Assembly: GCF_000576555.1 (NCBI RefSeq)
Contig: NZ_CP007145.1
Coordinates: forward strand, 1,922,001 to 1,986,000
DNA length: 64,000 bases
Origin: Hymenobacter swuensis DY53
GTDB taxonomy: Bacteria > Bacteroidota > Bacteroidia > Cytophagales > Hymenobacteraceae
Direction: 5' to 3'
Shown: positions 22,901 to 30,379 of the stretch, piece after piece
How the letters are laid out: every line of letters begins with the position of its first letter
Numbering within the stretch: the stretch's first letter is position 1
The notes under the pieces: model-generated
Database searches by the model: none
What the model saw: only the letters and a program-made list of their open reading frames with translations
What the model was told of the DNA's origin: nothing
Made by a program: the position numbers and the translations under genes

Positions 22901-24461
22901 TGAAGTAGCTGCTCAGGTGCTGGGGCTGGTCAGACAGCACCGCCAGCGGCGAATCGACACCCATGGAGCCGATGGGCTCCTTGCCCTCCACGGCCATGGG
23001 CGTGAGAATGGTGTCGATGTCCTCGCGAGTGTAGCCGAACACCTGGTGGTACTTGAACACCGACTCGGCCGACAAATCGGTAAACACCAGTCGGGGCTCG
23101 GGCAGCTCCTCCAGCCGAATCTGGTACTCGCTCAGCCACTGGCCGTAGGGCTGACAACTGGCGGCCTGGGTTTTCAGCTCCTCGTCGGTGATAATCTGGC
23201 CCGCCACGGTATCAATCAGCAGCATTTTGCCGGGCTGCAGGCGGCCCTTGCGCACCACCCGGGCCTCGGGCAGGCCCGCGCCCAGCACCCCGGCCTCGGA
23301 GGCCACCAGCACCCGGCCGTCGTCGGTGACGGCATAGCGCAGGGGGCGTAGGCCGTTGCGGTCCAGCATGGCCCCTACCATGCGGCCATCGGTGAACAGC
23401 AGCGCCGCGGGGCCGTCCCAGGGCGCCATAAACGTGGCATGGAACTCGTAGAAGGCCTTTTTGAGCGGGTCCATCTGCTCGTTGCCGTCCCAGGCTTCGG
23501 GCACCAGCATCATCATCACCTGCGGCAGGCTGCGGCCGCAGTGCAGCAGCAGCTCCACAATGTTGTCGAGGCAGGCTGAGTCCGACTGGCCGGAGTCGAT
23601 GACGGGCAGCAGAATCTCCATTTCCTCGGCCGAGAAGTAGGGCGAGAGGTAGGAGGGCAGGCCGGCGTAAAACCAGTTGAGGTTGCCGCGCAGGGTGTTG
23701 ATTTCGCCGTTGTGAGCCAGCAGCCGGAAAGGTTGGGCCAGCCGCCAGCTGGGGAAGGTGTTGGTGGAAAACCGGCTGTGCACCAGCCCCAACCCCGACG
23801 TTACGCGCTGGTCTGACAGCTCGGGGAAGTAGCCGCGCACCTGGTAGGTCGTCAGCTGGCCCTTGTAGATGATAACCCGACAGGAAAACGACGTGAAGTA
23901 GACTTCCTCCTGGGGCAGCTGGGCGGCGGTTTCGTGGCTGATGAGGCGGCGCAGCACGTAGAGCTTGCGCTCAAACTCCTCGGGCGTGTGCACGCCGGCG
24001 GGTCGGCCCACAAACACCTGCTCCACGGCCGGCTCGGCGGCCAGGGCCGTGGGGCCGATGCCGGCGGGGTTCACCGGCACCGGCCGGTAGCCCAGCACCG
24101 GGAAGCCCAGCCGGGCGGCGGCCTGGTTAATAAGGTCGCGGCTGATGTGGCGCAGGGCCTCGTTTTTGGGCAGAAAGGCCATGCCCACGCCGTACTCGCC
24201 GGGCTCGGGCAGGCGGATGCCCAGCGTGGTGCACTCCTCCAGCAGAAACCAGTGGGGCAGCTGCAGCAGCAGGCCGGCCCCGTCGCCGGAGTCGGCGTCG
24301 CAGCCGCAGGCCCCGCGGTGCTCCATGTTTTCCAGAATCGTCAGCGCATCGGCCACAATCTGGTGCGAGCGGCGGCCGTCCACGTAAGCAATAAAGCCAG
24401 TGCCGCAGGCGTCGTGTTCAAATTCGGGGCGGTATAGTCCTTGCGGGGCAGTTTGCTCCAT
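19944..24461 (-). CDS. gltB: Glutamate synthase large subunit
   Basis: This 1505-residue protein is the alpha subunit of glutamate synthase. The class II amidotransferase starts after an 18-residue propeptide, with catalytic Cys19 in EHDACGTGF. The central and FMN-binding barrel domains follow (GEGGEDPMRY, KPGEGGQLPGHKVD, SPPPHHDIYSIEDLAQLI). The 3Fe-4S cluster Cys are C1132, C1138 and C1143 (CVMMRKCHLNTCPVG). The C-terminal GXGXG beta-helix domain ends the protein. It channels ammonia from glutamine to 2-oxoglutarate. Start ATG 24461 (MEQTAPQ) puts the propeptide at a normal length. gltD follows downstream. Confidence 0.97.
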   Translation of the reverse strand: MEQTAPQGLYRPEFEHDACGTGFIAYVDGRRSHQIVADALTILENMEHRGACGCDADSGDGAGLLLQLPHWFLLEECTTLGIRLPEPGEYGVGMAFLPKNEALRHISRDLINQAAARLGFPVLGYRPVPVNPAGIGPTALAAEPAVEQVFVGRPAGVHTPEEFERKLYVLRRLISHETAAQLPQEEVYFTSFSCRVIIYKGQLTTYQVRGYFPELSDQRVTSGLGLVHSRFSTNTFPSWRLAQPFRLLAHNGEINTLRGNLNWFYAGLPSYLSPYFSAEEMEILLPVIDSGQSDSACLDNIVELLLHCGRSLPQVMMMLVPEAWDGNEQMDPLKKAFYEFHATFMAPWDGPAALLFTDGRMVGAMLDRNGLRPLRYAVTDDGRVLVASEAGVLGAGLPEARVVRKGRLQPGKMLLIDTVAGQIITDEELKTQAASCQPYGQWLSEYQIRLEELPEPRLVFTDLSAESVFKYHQVFGYTREDIDTILTPMAVEGKEPIGSMGVDSPLAVLSDQPQHLSSYFKQFFAQVTNPPIDPIRERLVMSLATFIGNNGNILDEDKMHCHCVALRQPILTNHELEKLRSIDTGLFNAKTINTYFRADGKPGALAAGLARLCRYAEDAVDDGFEVLILSDRALDSEHAAVPSLLAVSAVHHHLIRKGYRGSVGLVVEAGDAWEVHHFACLLAFGATAINPYLALSTIRTLHYEGRLGAGLSVPKLEANYQKAVCDGLLKIFSKMGISTLQSYHGAQVFEILGLNREVVDQYFTGAVTRIGGLGLDEIARETLFKHFQGFRSSTLEEQNLLPEGGVYQWRRRGEAHQFNPETVHLLQHATRTNSYATYQRYARLVNEPGKGTFTLRGLLDFAHHRPAVPLTEVEPAESIMRRFATGAMSFGSISHEAHSTLAIAMNRIGGKSNTGEGGEDPMRYEQMPNGDSMRSAIKQVASARFGVTAHYLTNADELQIKMAQGAKPGEGGQLPGHKVDEWIAKVRHATPGVGLISPPPHHDIYSIEDLAQLIFDLKNANRAARINVKLVSKAGVGTIAAGVAKAHADVILIAGFDGGTGASPLSSIRHAGLPWELGLAEAHQTLVRNQLRSRVVLQADGQLKTGRDLAIATLLGAEEWGVATAALVAGGCVMMRKCHLNTCPVGVATQDPELRRLFSGQPEHIVNLFRFLAEELREIMAELGFRTVNEMVGRAQFLKPRPDITHWKARHLDLRDLLYLTSPAAGSTLHQSEAQDHGLQHILDWQLLEHARPALDFQQPVRADFAVCNTNRTIGTLLSNEITKRYHAAGLPEGTIEYTFRGSAGQSFGAFSVRGLSFRLEGEANDYVGKGLSGARLIIHPAPDARFAPEQNIIIGNVALYGATSGELFVRGQAGERFAVRNSGATAVVEGVGDHGCEYMTGGRALILGRTGRNFAAGMSGGIAWVYDADGSFPQNCNPEMVELDPLDADDETHIQHLLRQHHELTGSQLAAFLLANWPEEAGKFVKVFPSEYKKVLQKARVAVG

Positions 24462-24708
24462 CGGAAAGGGTCGGTTGATCAAAGCGAGGAAATGACCCCG
24501 GCGGTAGGTCAAAAACCCAGTATACCGCTGCCACTACCTTTCAACCATGCCGGATGGCGCTGCTCTCCGGTTTCAAACCCCGGCCTCCGCTCGGAGTAGC
24601 GTCATCTTAAATTGGCGTTAAGCGGGTTGCAAACACTGTTTTGGTACGGATGAGCTAAACTCTGCTCTACGATTTCCAACCCTCGCCCAAACCCCGATAT
24701 TTGCCCGT

Positions 24709-25065
24709 ATGAAAGACCTGCTGCGCCCCGACCTGACCTTCCGCCTCACCGGCCGCCTGTGGGTGGAATCTGCGGACGACCGGTTCATGGGCATCGGGCG
24801 GCTGGAATTGCTGCGCCAGATTCAGCAGCACGGCTCCATCTCGAAAGCTGCGCAGGAAATGGGCATGTCGTACAAGCGGGCCTGGGATTTGGTGTCGTCC
24901 CTGAACGCCCAGGGTTCGCGGCCTTTGGTGCTCACCCAAACCGGCGGCAAGCGCGGCGGCGGCACCGTGGTAACGCCCGAGGGGGAAGCCCTGATTGCGG
25001 AGTTTGAGGCCCTGCAGACTCGTTTTCAGGCGTTTATGGCGGCGGAGGCGGCGCGGCTGTTTTAG
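24709..25065 (+). CDS. ModE-type winged-helix regulator (LysR-like N-domain)
   Basis: This 118-residue protein is the winged-helix domain of ModE-like regulators. The region IGRLELLRQIQQHGSISKAA is the canonical start, followed by QEMGMSYKRAWDLVSSLN (recognition helix) and GGKRGGGTVVTPEGEALI (wing and hinge), with a dimerising helix at the end. It lacks the C-terminal molybdate-binding (TOBE/Mop) domains of E. coli ModE, so ligand sensing, if any, must be different. It lies 132 nt before a TonB-dependent receptor whose start region carries a ModE-box-like palindrome. Single-domain ModE proteins are known and often sit near molybdate uptake genes. Confidence 0.85.
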   Translation: MKDLLRPDLTFRLTGRLWVESADDRFMGIGRLELLRQIQQHGSISKAAQEMGMSYKRAWDLVSSLNAQGSRPLVLTQTGGKRGGGTVVTPEGEALIAEFEALQTRFQAFMAAEAARLF

Positions 25066-25071
25066 CGTTGG

Positions 25072-25155
25072 TTTTCGCGCAGTGGCTCGCGGTGGTTGGC
25101 ATAGTGTCTCGCAGTGAGCGGCCTCCGCAAACTACTGCGAGCCACTGCGTGAAAA
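25072..25155. repeat. 19-bp inverted repeat between modE-like gene and receptor
   Basis: Arms 25072-25090 and 25137-25155 (TTTTCGCGCAGTGGCTCGC and its complement) match at 18 of 19 positions. The 46-nt spacer holds a further CTCGCAGTGAGC. Placed 6 nt after the regulator's stop, it can form a large hairpin and may end or attenuate transcription before the receptor gene. Confidence 0.7.
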
Positions 25156-25172
25156 CCTCCCGCCCAGTTATT

Positions 25173-25196
25173 CGTTATGTTTGGGAAAATATAACG
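25173..25196 (+). promoter_or_regulatory. Candidate ModE-type operator
   Basis: CGTTAT-N12-ATAACG, with AT-rich inner flanks (CGTTATGT ... AATATAACG), ends 1 nt before the ATG of the TonB receptor. Known E. coli ModE sites have CGTTAT/ATAACG-type half-sites with a slightly longer spacer. Together with the ModE-like gene just upstream, this suggests direct control of the receptor. The site overlaps the position expected for the translation start region. Confidence 0.55.
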
Positions 25197-25197
25197 C

Positions 25198-27768
25198 ATG
25201 AAACACGTTACGCCTGCTCTGTTGTTGCTTCCGATACTGGCCCACGCCCAGACCCCCGCCGACACCACGCGGCTGGGGGAGGTGGTGGTGACGGCCTCGA
25301 AGGTGGAGGAAAGCATCCTGCAGTCGCCCGTAACAGTGGAGAAGCTCAACGCCCGGCAGCTGCGGCTTACGCCCGCGGCCTCGTTTTTCGACGCCATTGA
25401 GCACCTGAAGGGCGTGCAGATGATTACGCCCAGCCTGGGGTTTCGGGTGCTGAACGCCCGGGGCTTCAGCAACACCACCAACGTGCGCTTCGCTCAGCTC
25501 GTGGACGGCATCGACAACCAGGCCCCGCACATTGGCGGGCCCATCGGGAACGTGCTGGGGCCTAGCGACCTGGATATTCAGGCGGTGGAGTTGGTGCCGG
25601 GCACGGCCGCGGCGCTGTACGGGCTCAACGCCATCAACGGGCTGGTCAACTTCAGCACCCGCAACCCGTTCCGCAGCCCCGGCCTGAGCGTGCAGCAGAA
25701 GGTGGGCATCAACCACCTCAACGACCCGGCCACCGGCGCGCACACCTTTTCCGAAACGAGTGTGCGCTACGCCCGGGTGCTGGGCCCGAAGTGGGCGGTG
25801 AAGGTGAACGGCACCTACCTGCGCGGCTACGACTGGATTGCCCGCGACCCGACCGACATCAACCCCAACGGCAACGCCACCACGGGTCTGCTGGGGGCCG
25901 ATAACCCGGCCCGCGACCCGGTGAGCAGCTACGGCAACGAATCGTCGAACCGCTCGACGCTGACGCTGGGGGGTAAAAGCTACCAGGTAGCCCGCACCGG
26001 TTACCGGGAGCAGGACGTGACCGACTACCAGCTGCAAACCCTGAAGTACGACGCGGCCCTGCACTACAAGCTTTCGGGCAAAACAGAGCTGGCCTACACC
26101 TACCGCGGGGCCAACTTCGACAACGTGTACCAGCGCAGCAACCGGTTCCGGCTAGAGAACTACCACCTGCAGCAGCACGCGTTGCAGCTCACCAGCCCCG
26201 TGGTGCAGGCCCGCGCCTACTTCACGCAGGAAAATACCGGCCGCAGCTACAACCTGCGCAGCATGGCCGAAAACCTGGACCGCAGCTTCAAGCCCGATGC
26301 CCGCTGGAACCAGGACTACACCGCCGCCTGGAACGCCGCCGCGCAGGCCGGCCAGTCGGTTGCGCAGGCCCACGCCGCGGCCCGCGTCGCCGCCGATGCT
26401 GGTCGTCTGCAGCCCGGCACGCCGGAGTTCCAGCAGCGCCTGCGCGAGCTGGCCGACATCAACAACTGGGACCAGGGCGCGGCCCTGCGTGTGCAGGCCG
26501 ATTTGCTGCACCTGGAAGGCCAGTTGAACCTCGGCGAAGCCCTGCGCCGGCGCGGTGGCAAAAGCCTGCCTGCTTGGGCTGACGTGCTGCTGGGCCTCGA
26601 CCACCGCACCTACTTCATTCAGCCCGACGGCAACTACTTCATCAACCCCGAAAAAGGGGAGGACCCCTACAGCACGCTCACGTATGGCAAAACCGGCGGC
26701 TTCGTGCAGGCCGGGGCGCGGCTGTGGCAGGAGAAAGTGCGCCTGACGGCCACGCTGCGGGCCGATAAGAACGACTATTTCAGCACCCGTTTCAACCCCC
26801 GCCTCACGGCCGTGTACTCGCCCACCCAGCGCCACAACTTCCGGGTAAGCTATCAGAGCGGCTACCGGTTTCCGAGCCTGTTTGAAGGGTTTTCCAACGT
26901 GAACAGCGGGCAGGTGAAGCGCATTGGGGGGCTCCGGGTGATGTCGGACGGGGTGTTTGAGAACAGCTACCTGCGCAGCTCCATTGATGCCTTTAATGCG
27001 GCCGTGACGCGGGGCGTGAACACCGGCGGCCTCTCGCGCAGCCAGGCCATCAGCCAGAACCAGGGCCTGCTAGTGAAGAACCCCTACACCTACCTGCGGC
27101 CCGAGCACATCAACTCCATCGAGCTGGGCTACAAAGCGGCGCTGCTGCCCGGCGGCCGCCTGCTGGCCGACGTGGATTTCTACTCCAACACCTACCGCGA
27201 CTTTATTGCCCAGGTGGAAGCCTACGTGCCTTTGGATGCCACCGGCCAGCCCCTGCCCCCCGGCTCCGACCTCAACCCCATAGCCACTGCCCTAAGCGCC
27301 CGCGCCGGTCAGGCCCGCTACCGCCTCTGGACGAACTCCCGCAGCCGGGTGTACAACTACGGCGGCTCATTAGGACTGCGCTACGAGGTGGCGGGAGGTT
27401 ACCTGGCCGGGGCCAGTGCCACCTACGCCCGCCTGCGCCGCACCGAGTCGGGCGACGGGCTGGAGGACAGCTTCAACACGCCGCGCTGGGCCGCCAACGT
27501 GAGCCTGGGCAACGAAAACGTGGCCCACAACTTCGGTTTTGGCCTCAACTACCACTGGCAGCAGTGCTACTACTCCCAAACCTTCCTGGTAACCGGCTAC
27601 GTGCCCGCCTACGGCACCCTCGACGCCCAGCTCAGTTACCGCCTGCCCGAACCCAACCTGCGCTTCAAGCTAGGAGCCAGCAACGTACTTAACCACTACT
27701 ACGTGAGCTACCTCGGTGGCCCCAGCGTGGGCGGTCTATATTATCTGCAGCTCACGTACGGCTTATAA
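25198..27768 (+). CDS. TonB-dependent outer-membrane receptor
   Basis: This 856-residue protein has a signal peptide (residues 1-17, ending AHA-Q), then a plug domain with a TonB-box-like GEVVVTASK at residues 27-35 and the plug markers VLNARGFSNTTNVRF, LVDGIDNQAP and GTAAALYGLNAINGLVN. A 22-strand barrel fills the rest and ends in an aromatic-rich strand GGLYYLQLTYGL. It lacks the N-terminal carboxypeptidase-like domain found in SusC. Known TonB receptors import metal chelates, cobalamin or sugars. The neighbouring ModE-like regulator and the operator-like palindrome suggest molybdate or tungstate, perhaps chelated; this is inference. Confidence 0.88.
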   Translation: MKHVTPALLLLPILAHAQTPADTTRLGEVVVTASKVEESILQSPVTVEKLNARQLRLTPAASFFDAIEHLKGVQMITPSLGFRVLNARGFSNTTNVRFAQLVDGIDNQAPHIGGPIGNVLGPSDLDIQAVELVPGTAAALYGLNAINGLVNFSTRNPFRSPGLSVQQKVGINHLNDPATGAHTFSETSVRYARVLGPKWAVKVNGTYLRGYDWIARDPTDINPNGNATTGLLGADNPARDPVSSYGNESSNRSTLTLGGKSYQVARTGYREQDVTDYQLQTLKYDAALHYKLSGKTELAYTYRGANFDNVYQRSNRFRLENYHLQQHALQLTSPVVQARAYFTQENTGRSYNLRSMAENLDRSFKPDARWNQDYTAAWNAAAQAGQSVAQAHAAARVAADAGRLQPGTPEFQQRLRELADINNWDQGAALRVQADLLHLEGQLNLGEALRRRGGKSLPAWADVLLGLDHRTYFIQPDGNYFINPEKGEDPYSTLTYGKTGGFVQAGARLWQEKVRLTATLRADKNDYFSTRFNPRLTAVYSPTQRHNFRVSYQSGYRFPSLFEGFSNVNSGQVKRIGGLRVMSDGVFENSYLRSSIDAFNAAVTRGVNTGGLSRSQAISQNQGLLVKNPYTYLRPEHINSIELGYKAALLPGGRLLADVDFYSNTYRDFIAQVEAYVPLDATGQPLPPGSDLNPIATALSARAGQARYRLWTNSRSRVYNYGGSLGLRYEVAGGYLAGASATYARLRRTESGDGLEDSFNTPRWAANVSLGNENVAHNFGFGLNYHWQQCYYSQTFLVTGYVPAYGTLDAQLSYRLPEPNLRFKLGASNVLNHYYVSYLGGPSVGGLYYLQLTYGL

Positions 27769-27780
27769 GAAGCTAGAAAA

Positions 27781-27912
27781 CTAGTTTCCCTCCTTGGAAA
27801 GGAGGGGCTAGGGGTGGTTGACCTGCGTTAGAATATCAACTAGAAATTAACTCTAGTAACCGTTCAACGAATTAACCACCCCTAGCCCCTCCTTTCCAAG
27901 GAGGGAAACTAG
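27781..27912. repeat. Perfect 39-bp inverted repeat, CCCTCCTTGG type
   Basis: Arms 27781-27819 and 27874-27912 are exact complements (39/39), starting CTAGTTTCCCTCCTTGGAAA. Each arm is itself nearly palindromic (CCTCCTT-TCC-AAGGAGG). The 54-nt spacer is AT-rich. It starts 12 nt after the receptor stop and ends 29 nt before the Crp/Fnr-type gene, so it may serve as a terminator and also shape the downstream promoter. Confidence 0.9.
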
Positions 27913-27941
27913 CTTTTATTCTTAGCTCTAATTTTAGCCTC

Positions 27942-28520
27942 ATGCTTGACGCCCTCCGCACGTATTTCCACGGCAAGCTCCCGCTTACCGAAACCCAGTT
28001 TACCACTTTGGCTAGCCTTCTGACGCCGCGGCGGCTGGCGAAGGGAGAGGTGCTGGGGCGGCAGGGCGAGCTGGCCCGCTTCGGGGTGTTTGTGGTGCGG
28101 GGCTGTTTGCGCAGCTACGTGACGGATACGCGGCACAAGGAACACATCCTGCAGTTTGCCCCCGAGAACTGGTGGATTGCCGATCAGCACAGCCTGCGCC
28201 ACCACGAGCCCGCCCTGTTTGCCATTGATGCGCTGGAAGACTCGGAGGTGCTGCTGTTTGGGGCCGGATTTTACGCGCAGCTCTCAGCATTTGGACCGGA
28301 GTTTCAGGCTCTTTTTTACGAGTTGCTGCAGCGGAGCCTAGTGGCTATGCAGCGCCGGCTGATTGGGGTACTAAGCGCCCCGGCCGAGGTACGATATCGG
28401 GAGTTTCAACAGCTCTATCCCACGCTGGCCCGGCGGCTGCCGCAGCGACATATTGCCGCCTATCTGGGCATTACACCCGAGTCGCTGAGCCGGCTGCGGG
28501 CGGGCCGGAACCGGGGGTAA
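27942..28520 (+). CDS. Crp/Fnr family transcriptional regulator
   Basis: This 192-residue protein has an N-terminal cyclic-nucleotide-binding-like jelly roll (residues 10-115: LAKGEVLGRQGELARFGVFV, GCLRSYVTD, EHILQFAPENWWI). A long dimer helix and a short C-terminal helix-turn-helix follow (PQRHIAAYLGITPESLSRLR). There is no Cys cluster for an iron-sulfur centre. This layout is common in Bacteroidota, where the ligand is usually unknown. It lies between a TonB receptor and a molybdenum hydroxylase operon in the same direction, so it could regulate either, but no evidence fixes its target. Confidence 0.88.
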   Translation: MLDALRTYFHGKLPLTETQFTTLASLLTPRRLAKGEVLGRQGELARFGVFVVRGCLRSYVTDTRHKEHILQFAPENWWIADQHSLRHHEPALFAIDALEDSEVLLFGAGFYAQLSAFGPEFQALFYELLQRSLVAMQRRLIGVLSAPAEVRYREFQQLYPTLARRLPQRHIAAYLGITPESLSRLRAGRNRG

Positions 28521-28607
28521 AAGGTGGGAGTTTGCTGGCGTTGTATTTCAATAAATATGACGAAATATAGAACAAATGCAGGATGTTGACTTGCGAATAG
28601 GGAAGAT

Positions 28608-28620
28608 ATTTAGACTAAAT
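28608..28620. promoter_or_regulatory. Palindrome ATTTAGACTAAAT upstream of the hydroxylase operon
   Basis: A perfect 6+1+6 palindrome lies 203 nt before the first hydroxylase gene, in the 303-nt gap 28521-28823. TTTAGACT also occurs upstream of the siderophore receptor (63651). It could be an operator for a metal or redox regulator. The rest of the gap holds only a weak GCTCAGGGCCTAAGCCTGAG palindrome at about 28758-28777 and no gene. Confidence 0.4.
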
Positions 28621-28823
28621 CTGGATACGGGGCTAATGAGTTGATAAATAAGGGGCCGGCAGGTGAGAAGCGTAAGGATAGGATTTTGTACAGGAGAAAT
28701 ACGGCGGAAAGCATAACGCTAACCCGGCAGCTAGCGTAAGTCATTCAAGCTCTATCAGGGCTCAGGGCCTAAGCCTGAGTTAGAGCCTCTGCGTATCTAC
28801 TCCATCACCCCAACCTTCTTTCT

Positions 28824-29357
28824 ATGACCCAGCAACCGACCAACTCCGCAGCTCCCGCTGACGGGGTGGCCGCGCCGCCGCCTACCGGCCCGGTTCGCCT
28901 CACCATCAACGGTCAGCAGCACACCCTCCAGATTGCCCCCTGGACCACCCTGCTTGACGCCCTGCGCGAGTACCTTAACTTGACCGGCACCAAAAAAGGC
29001 TGCGACCATGGCCAGTGCGGGGCCTGCACGGTGCTGGTCGATGGCAAGCGCATCAACAGCTGCCTTTCCCTGGCCGTGATGCACGAGGGTGACGAAATCA
29101 CCACCATCGAAGGGCTGGGCACGCAGGAAAACCTGCACCCGCTGCAGCAGGCCTTCGTCGACCACGACGCTTTCCAGTGCGGCTACTGCACGCCCGGCCA
29201 GATCTGCTCTGCCCAGGGCCTCATCAATGAGGGGCGTGCCCACACCGAGGATGAAATCCGGGAGCATATGAGCGGCAATGTGTGCCGTTGCGGTGCCTAC
29301 GTAGGCATTCTGAATGCTGTGAAGGAAGTAGTAGACGCTCAACCCGCCAAGCACTAA
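28824..29357 (+). CDS. Molybdenum hydroxylase, 2Fe-2S subunit (PaoA-like)
   Basis: This 177-residue protein is the iron-sulfur subunit of a xanthine-oxidase-family enzyme. A plant-ferredoxin-type 2Fe-2S site uses C60, C65, C68 and C80 (GCDHGQCGAC...C), and the second, helical 2Fe-2S site uses C118, C121, C153 and C155 (QCGYC ... VCRC). It is the first gene of a three-gene operon; its stop overlaps the next start as TAATG. E. coli PaoA carries a Tat signal; this protein has only a Pro/Ala-rich N-terminal tail, so the complex is probably cytoplasmic. It relays electrons from the molybdenum centre to FAD. Confidence 0.93.
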   Translation: MTQQPTNSAAPADGVAAPPPTGPVRLTINGQQHTLQIAPWTTLLDALREYLNLTGTKKGCDHGQCGACTVLVDGKRINSCLSLAVMHEGDEITTIEGLGTQENLHPLQQAFVDHDAFQCGYCTPGQICSAQGLINEGRAHTEDEIREHMSGNVCRCGAYVGILNAVKEVVDAQPAKH

Positions 29358-30379
29358 TGAACAGTTTTACCTACCACCGCGCTACGGCCGTCGAGGACGC
29401 CGTGCGCGACAAAGCGGGGCACACCGACTCAGCCTACATTGGGGGCGGCACCAACCTCATCGATTTGATGAAGGAAAACGTGGAGCGCCCCGCCCACCTG
29501 GTAAGCGTGGGCAAGCTGCCCCTCGCCGACATTGAAAACCTGCCCGACGGCGGCCTGCGCCTCGGTGCTACCGCCACCAACGCCGACACGGCTTGGCACG
29601 ACGACGTGAAAAGCCGCTACCCGCTGCTCAACCAGGCTATTCTGGCCGGAGCCTCGCCGCAGCTGCGCAACATGGCCACCAACGGCGGCAACCTCATGCA
29701 GCGCACCCGCTGCTACTATTTCTACGACCTGGCCACGCCCTGCAACAAGCGGGAACCGGGCTCGGGCTGCTCGGCCATTGGCGGCTACAACCGCGTGTGC
29801 GGCATTCTGGGCACCAGTGAGTCGTGCATTGCCACGCACCCGAGTGATATGTGCGTGGCGCTGGCGGCGCTGGCCCCCACGGTGCGCGTGAGCGGGCCCA
29901 ATGGGGAGCGGAGCATTGCCTTTGACGACTTCCACCGCCTGCCCGGCAACCAGCCCGAAAAAGACAACACCTTGGAGCCCGGCGAGCTGATTGTCAGCCT
30001 CGATTTGCCGGCCAAGGGCTTCGAGAAGAACTTTAGCTACCTGAAGCTGCGCGACCGGAGTAGCTACGCCTTCGCCCTGATTTCGGTGGCGGCGGGTCTG
30101 GAGCTCGACGGCAACACCATCACGGATGCGCGCCTGGCCCTCGGCGGCGTGGCCCACAAGCCCTGGCGCGACCAGGAGGCCGAAAACCTGCTTAAAGGGC
30201 AGCCGGCCACCGTGGAAACCTTTGCCCGCGTAGCGGCCAAAGTAGTGGAAAACGCTCAGGGCTATGGCTCCAACGACTTCAAGATTGAGCTGGCCAAGCG
30301 CGCCATTGTGCGGGCCCTCAAGCAGGCCGCCGAAGGCTCGCAAACCGCATCCGACGTCTTTCTAAACTCGAATCCATGA
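29357..30379 (+). CDS. Molybdenum hydroxylase, FAD subunit (PaoB-like)
   Basis: This 340-residue protein has the FAD-binding fold of CO dehydrogenase/xanthine dehydrogenase medium subunits: YIGGGTNLIDLMKENV for the FAD diphosphate and ATNGGNLMQRT for the isoalloxazine. An insert rich in Cys (C119, C129, C138, C148, C157) matches the extra 4Fe-4S site known from the PaoB/4-hydroxybenzoyl-CoA reductase type. The C-terminal domain closes the fold. Start ATG 29357 overlaps the previous stop; its end overlaps the next start by 4 nt (ATGA), so all three subunits are translationally coupled. Confidence 0.93.
   Translation: MNSFTYHRATAVEDAVRDKAGHTDSAYIGGGTNLIDLMKENVERPAHLVSVGKLPLADIENLPDGGLRLGATATNADTAWHDDVKSRYPLLNQAILAGASPQLRNMATNGGNLMQRTRCYYFYDLATPCNKREPGSGCSAIGGYNRVCGILGTSESCIATHPSDMCVALAALAPTVRVSGPNGERSIAFDDFHRLPGNQPEKDNTLEPGELIVSLDLPAKGFEKNFSYLKLRDRSSYAFALISVAAGLELDGNTITDARLALGGVAHKPWRDQEAENLLKGQPATVETFARVAAKVVENAQGYGSNDFKIELAKRAIVRALKQAAEGSQTASDVFLNSNP

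Noticed and set aside
21870-23351. A 493-codon open frame on the plus strand inside gltB
   Set aside because: It is antisense to a complete and well-recognised gltB. High GC content makes stop-free antisense frames common; its translation is rich in His, Gly, Val and Ala with no family motif.
28650-28823. tRNA or riboswitch in the leader of the hydroxylase operon
   Set aside because: The only fold is a short CTCAGG/CCTGAG palindrome; there is no cloverleaf, no TTCGA loop and no match to the molybdenum-cofactor motif as I know it.
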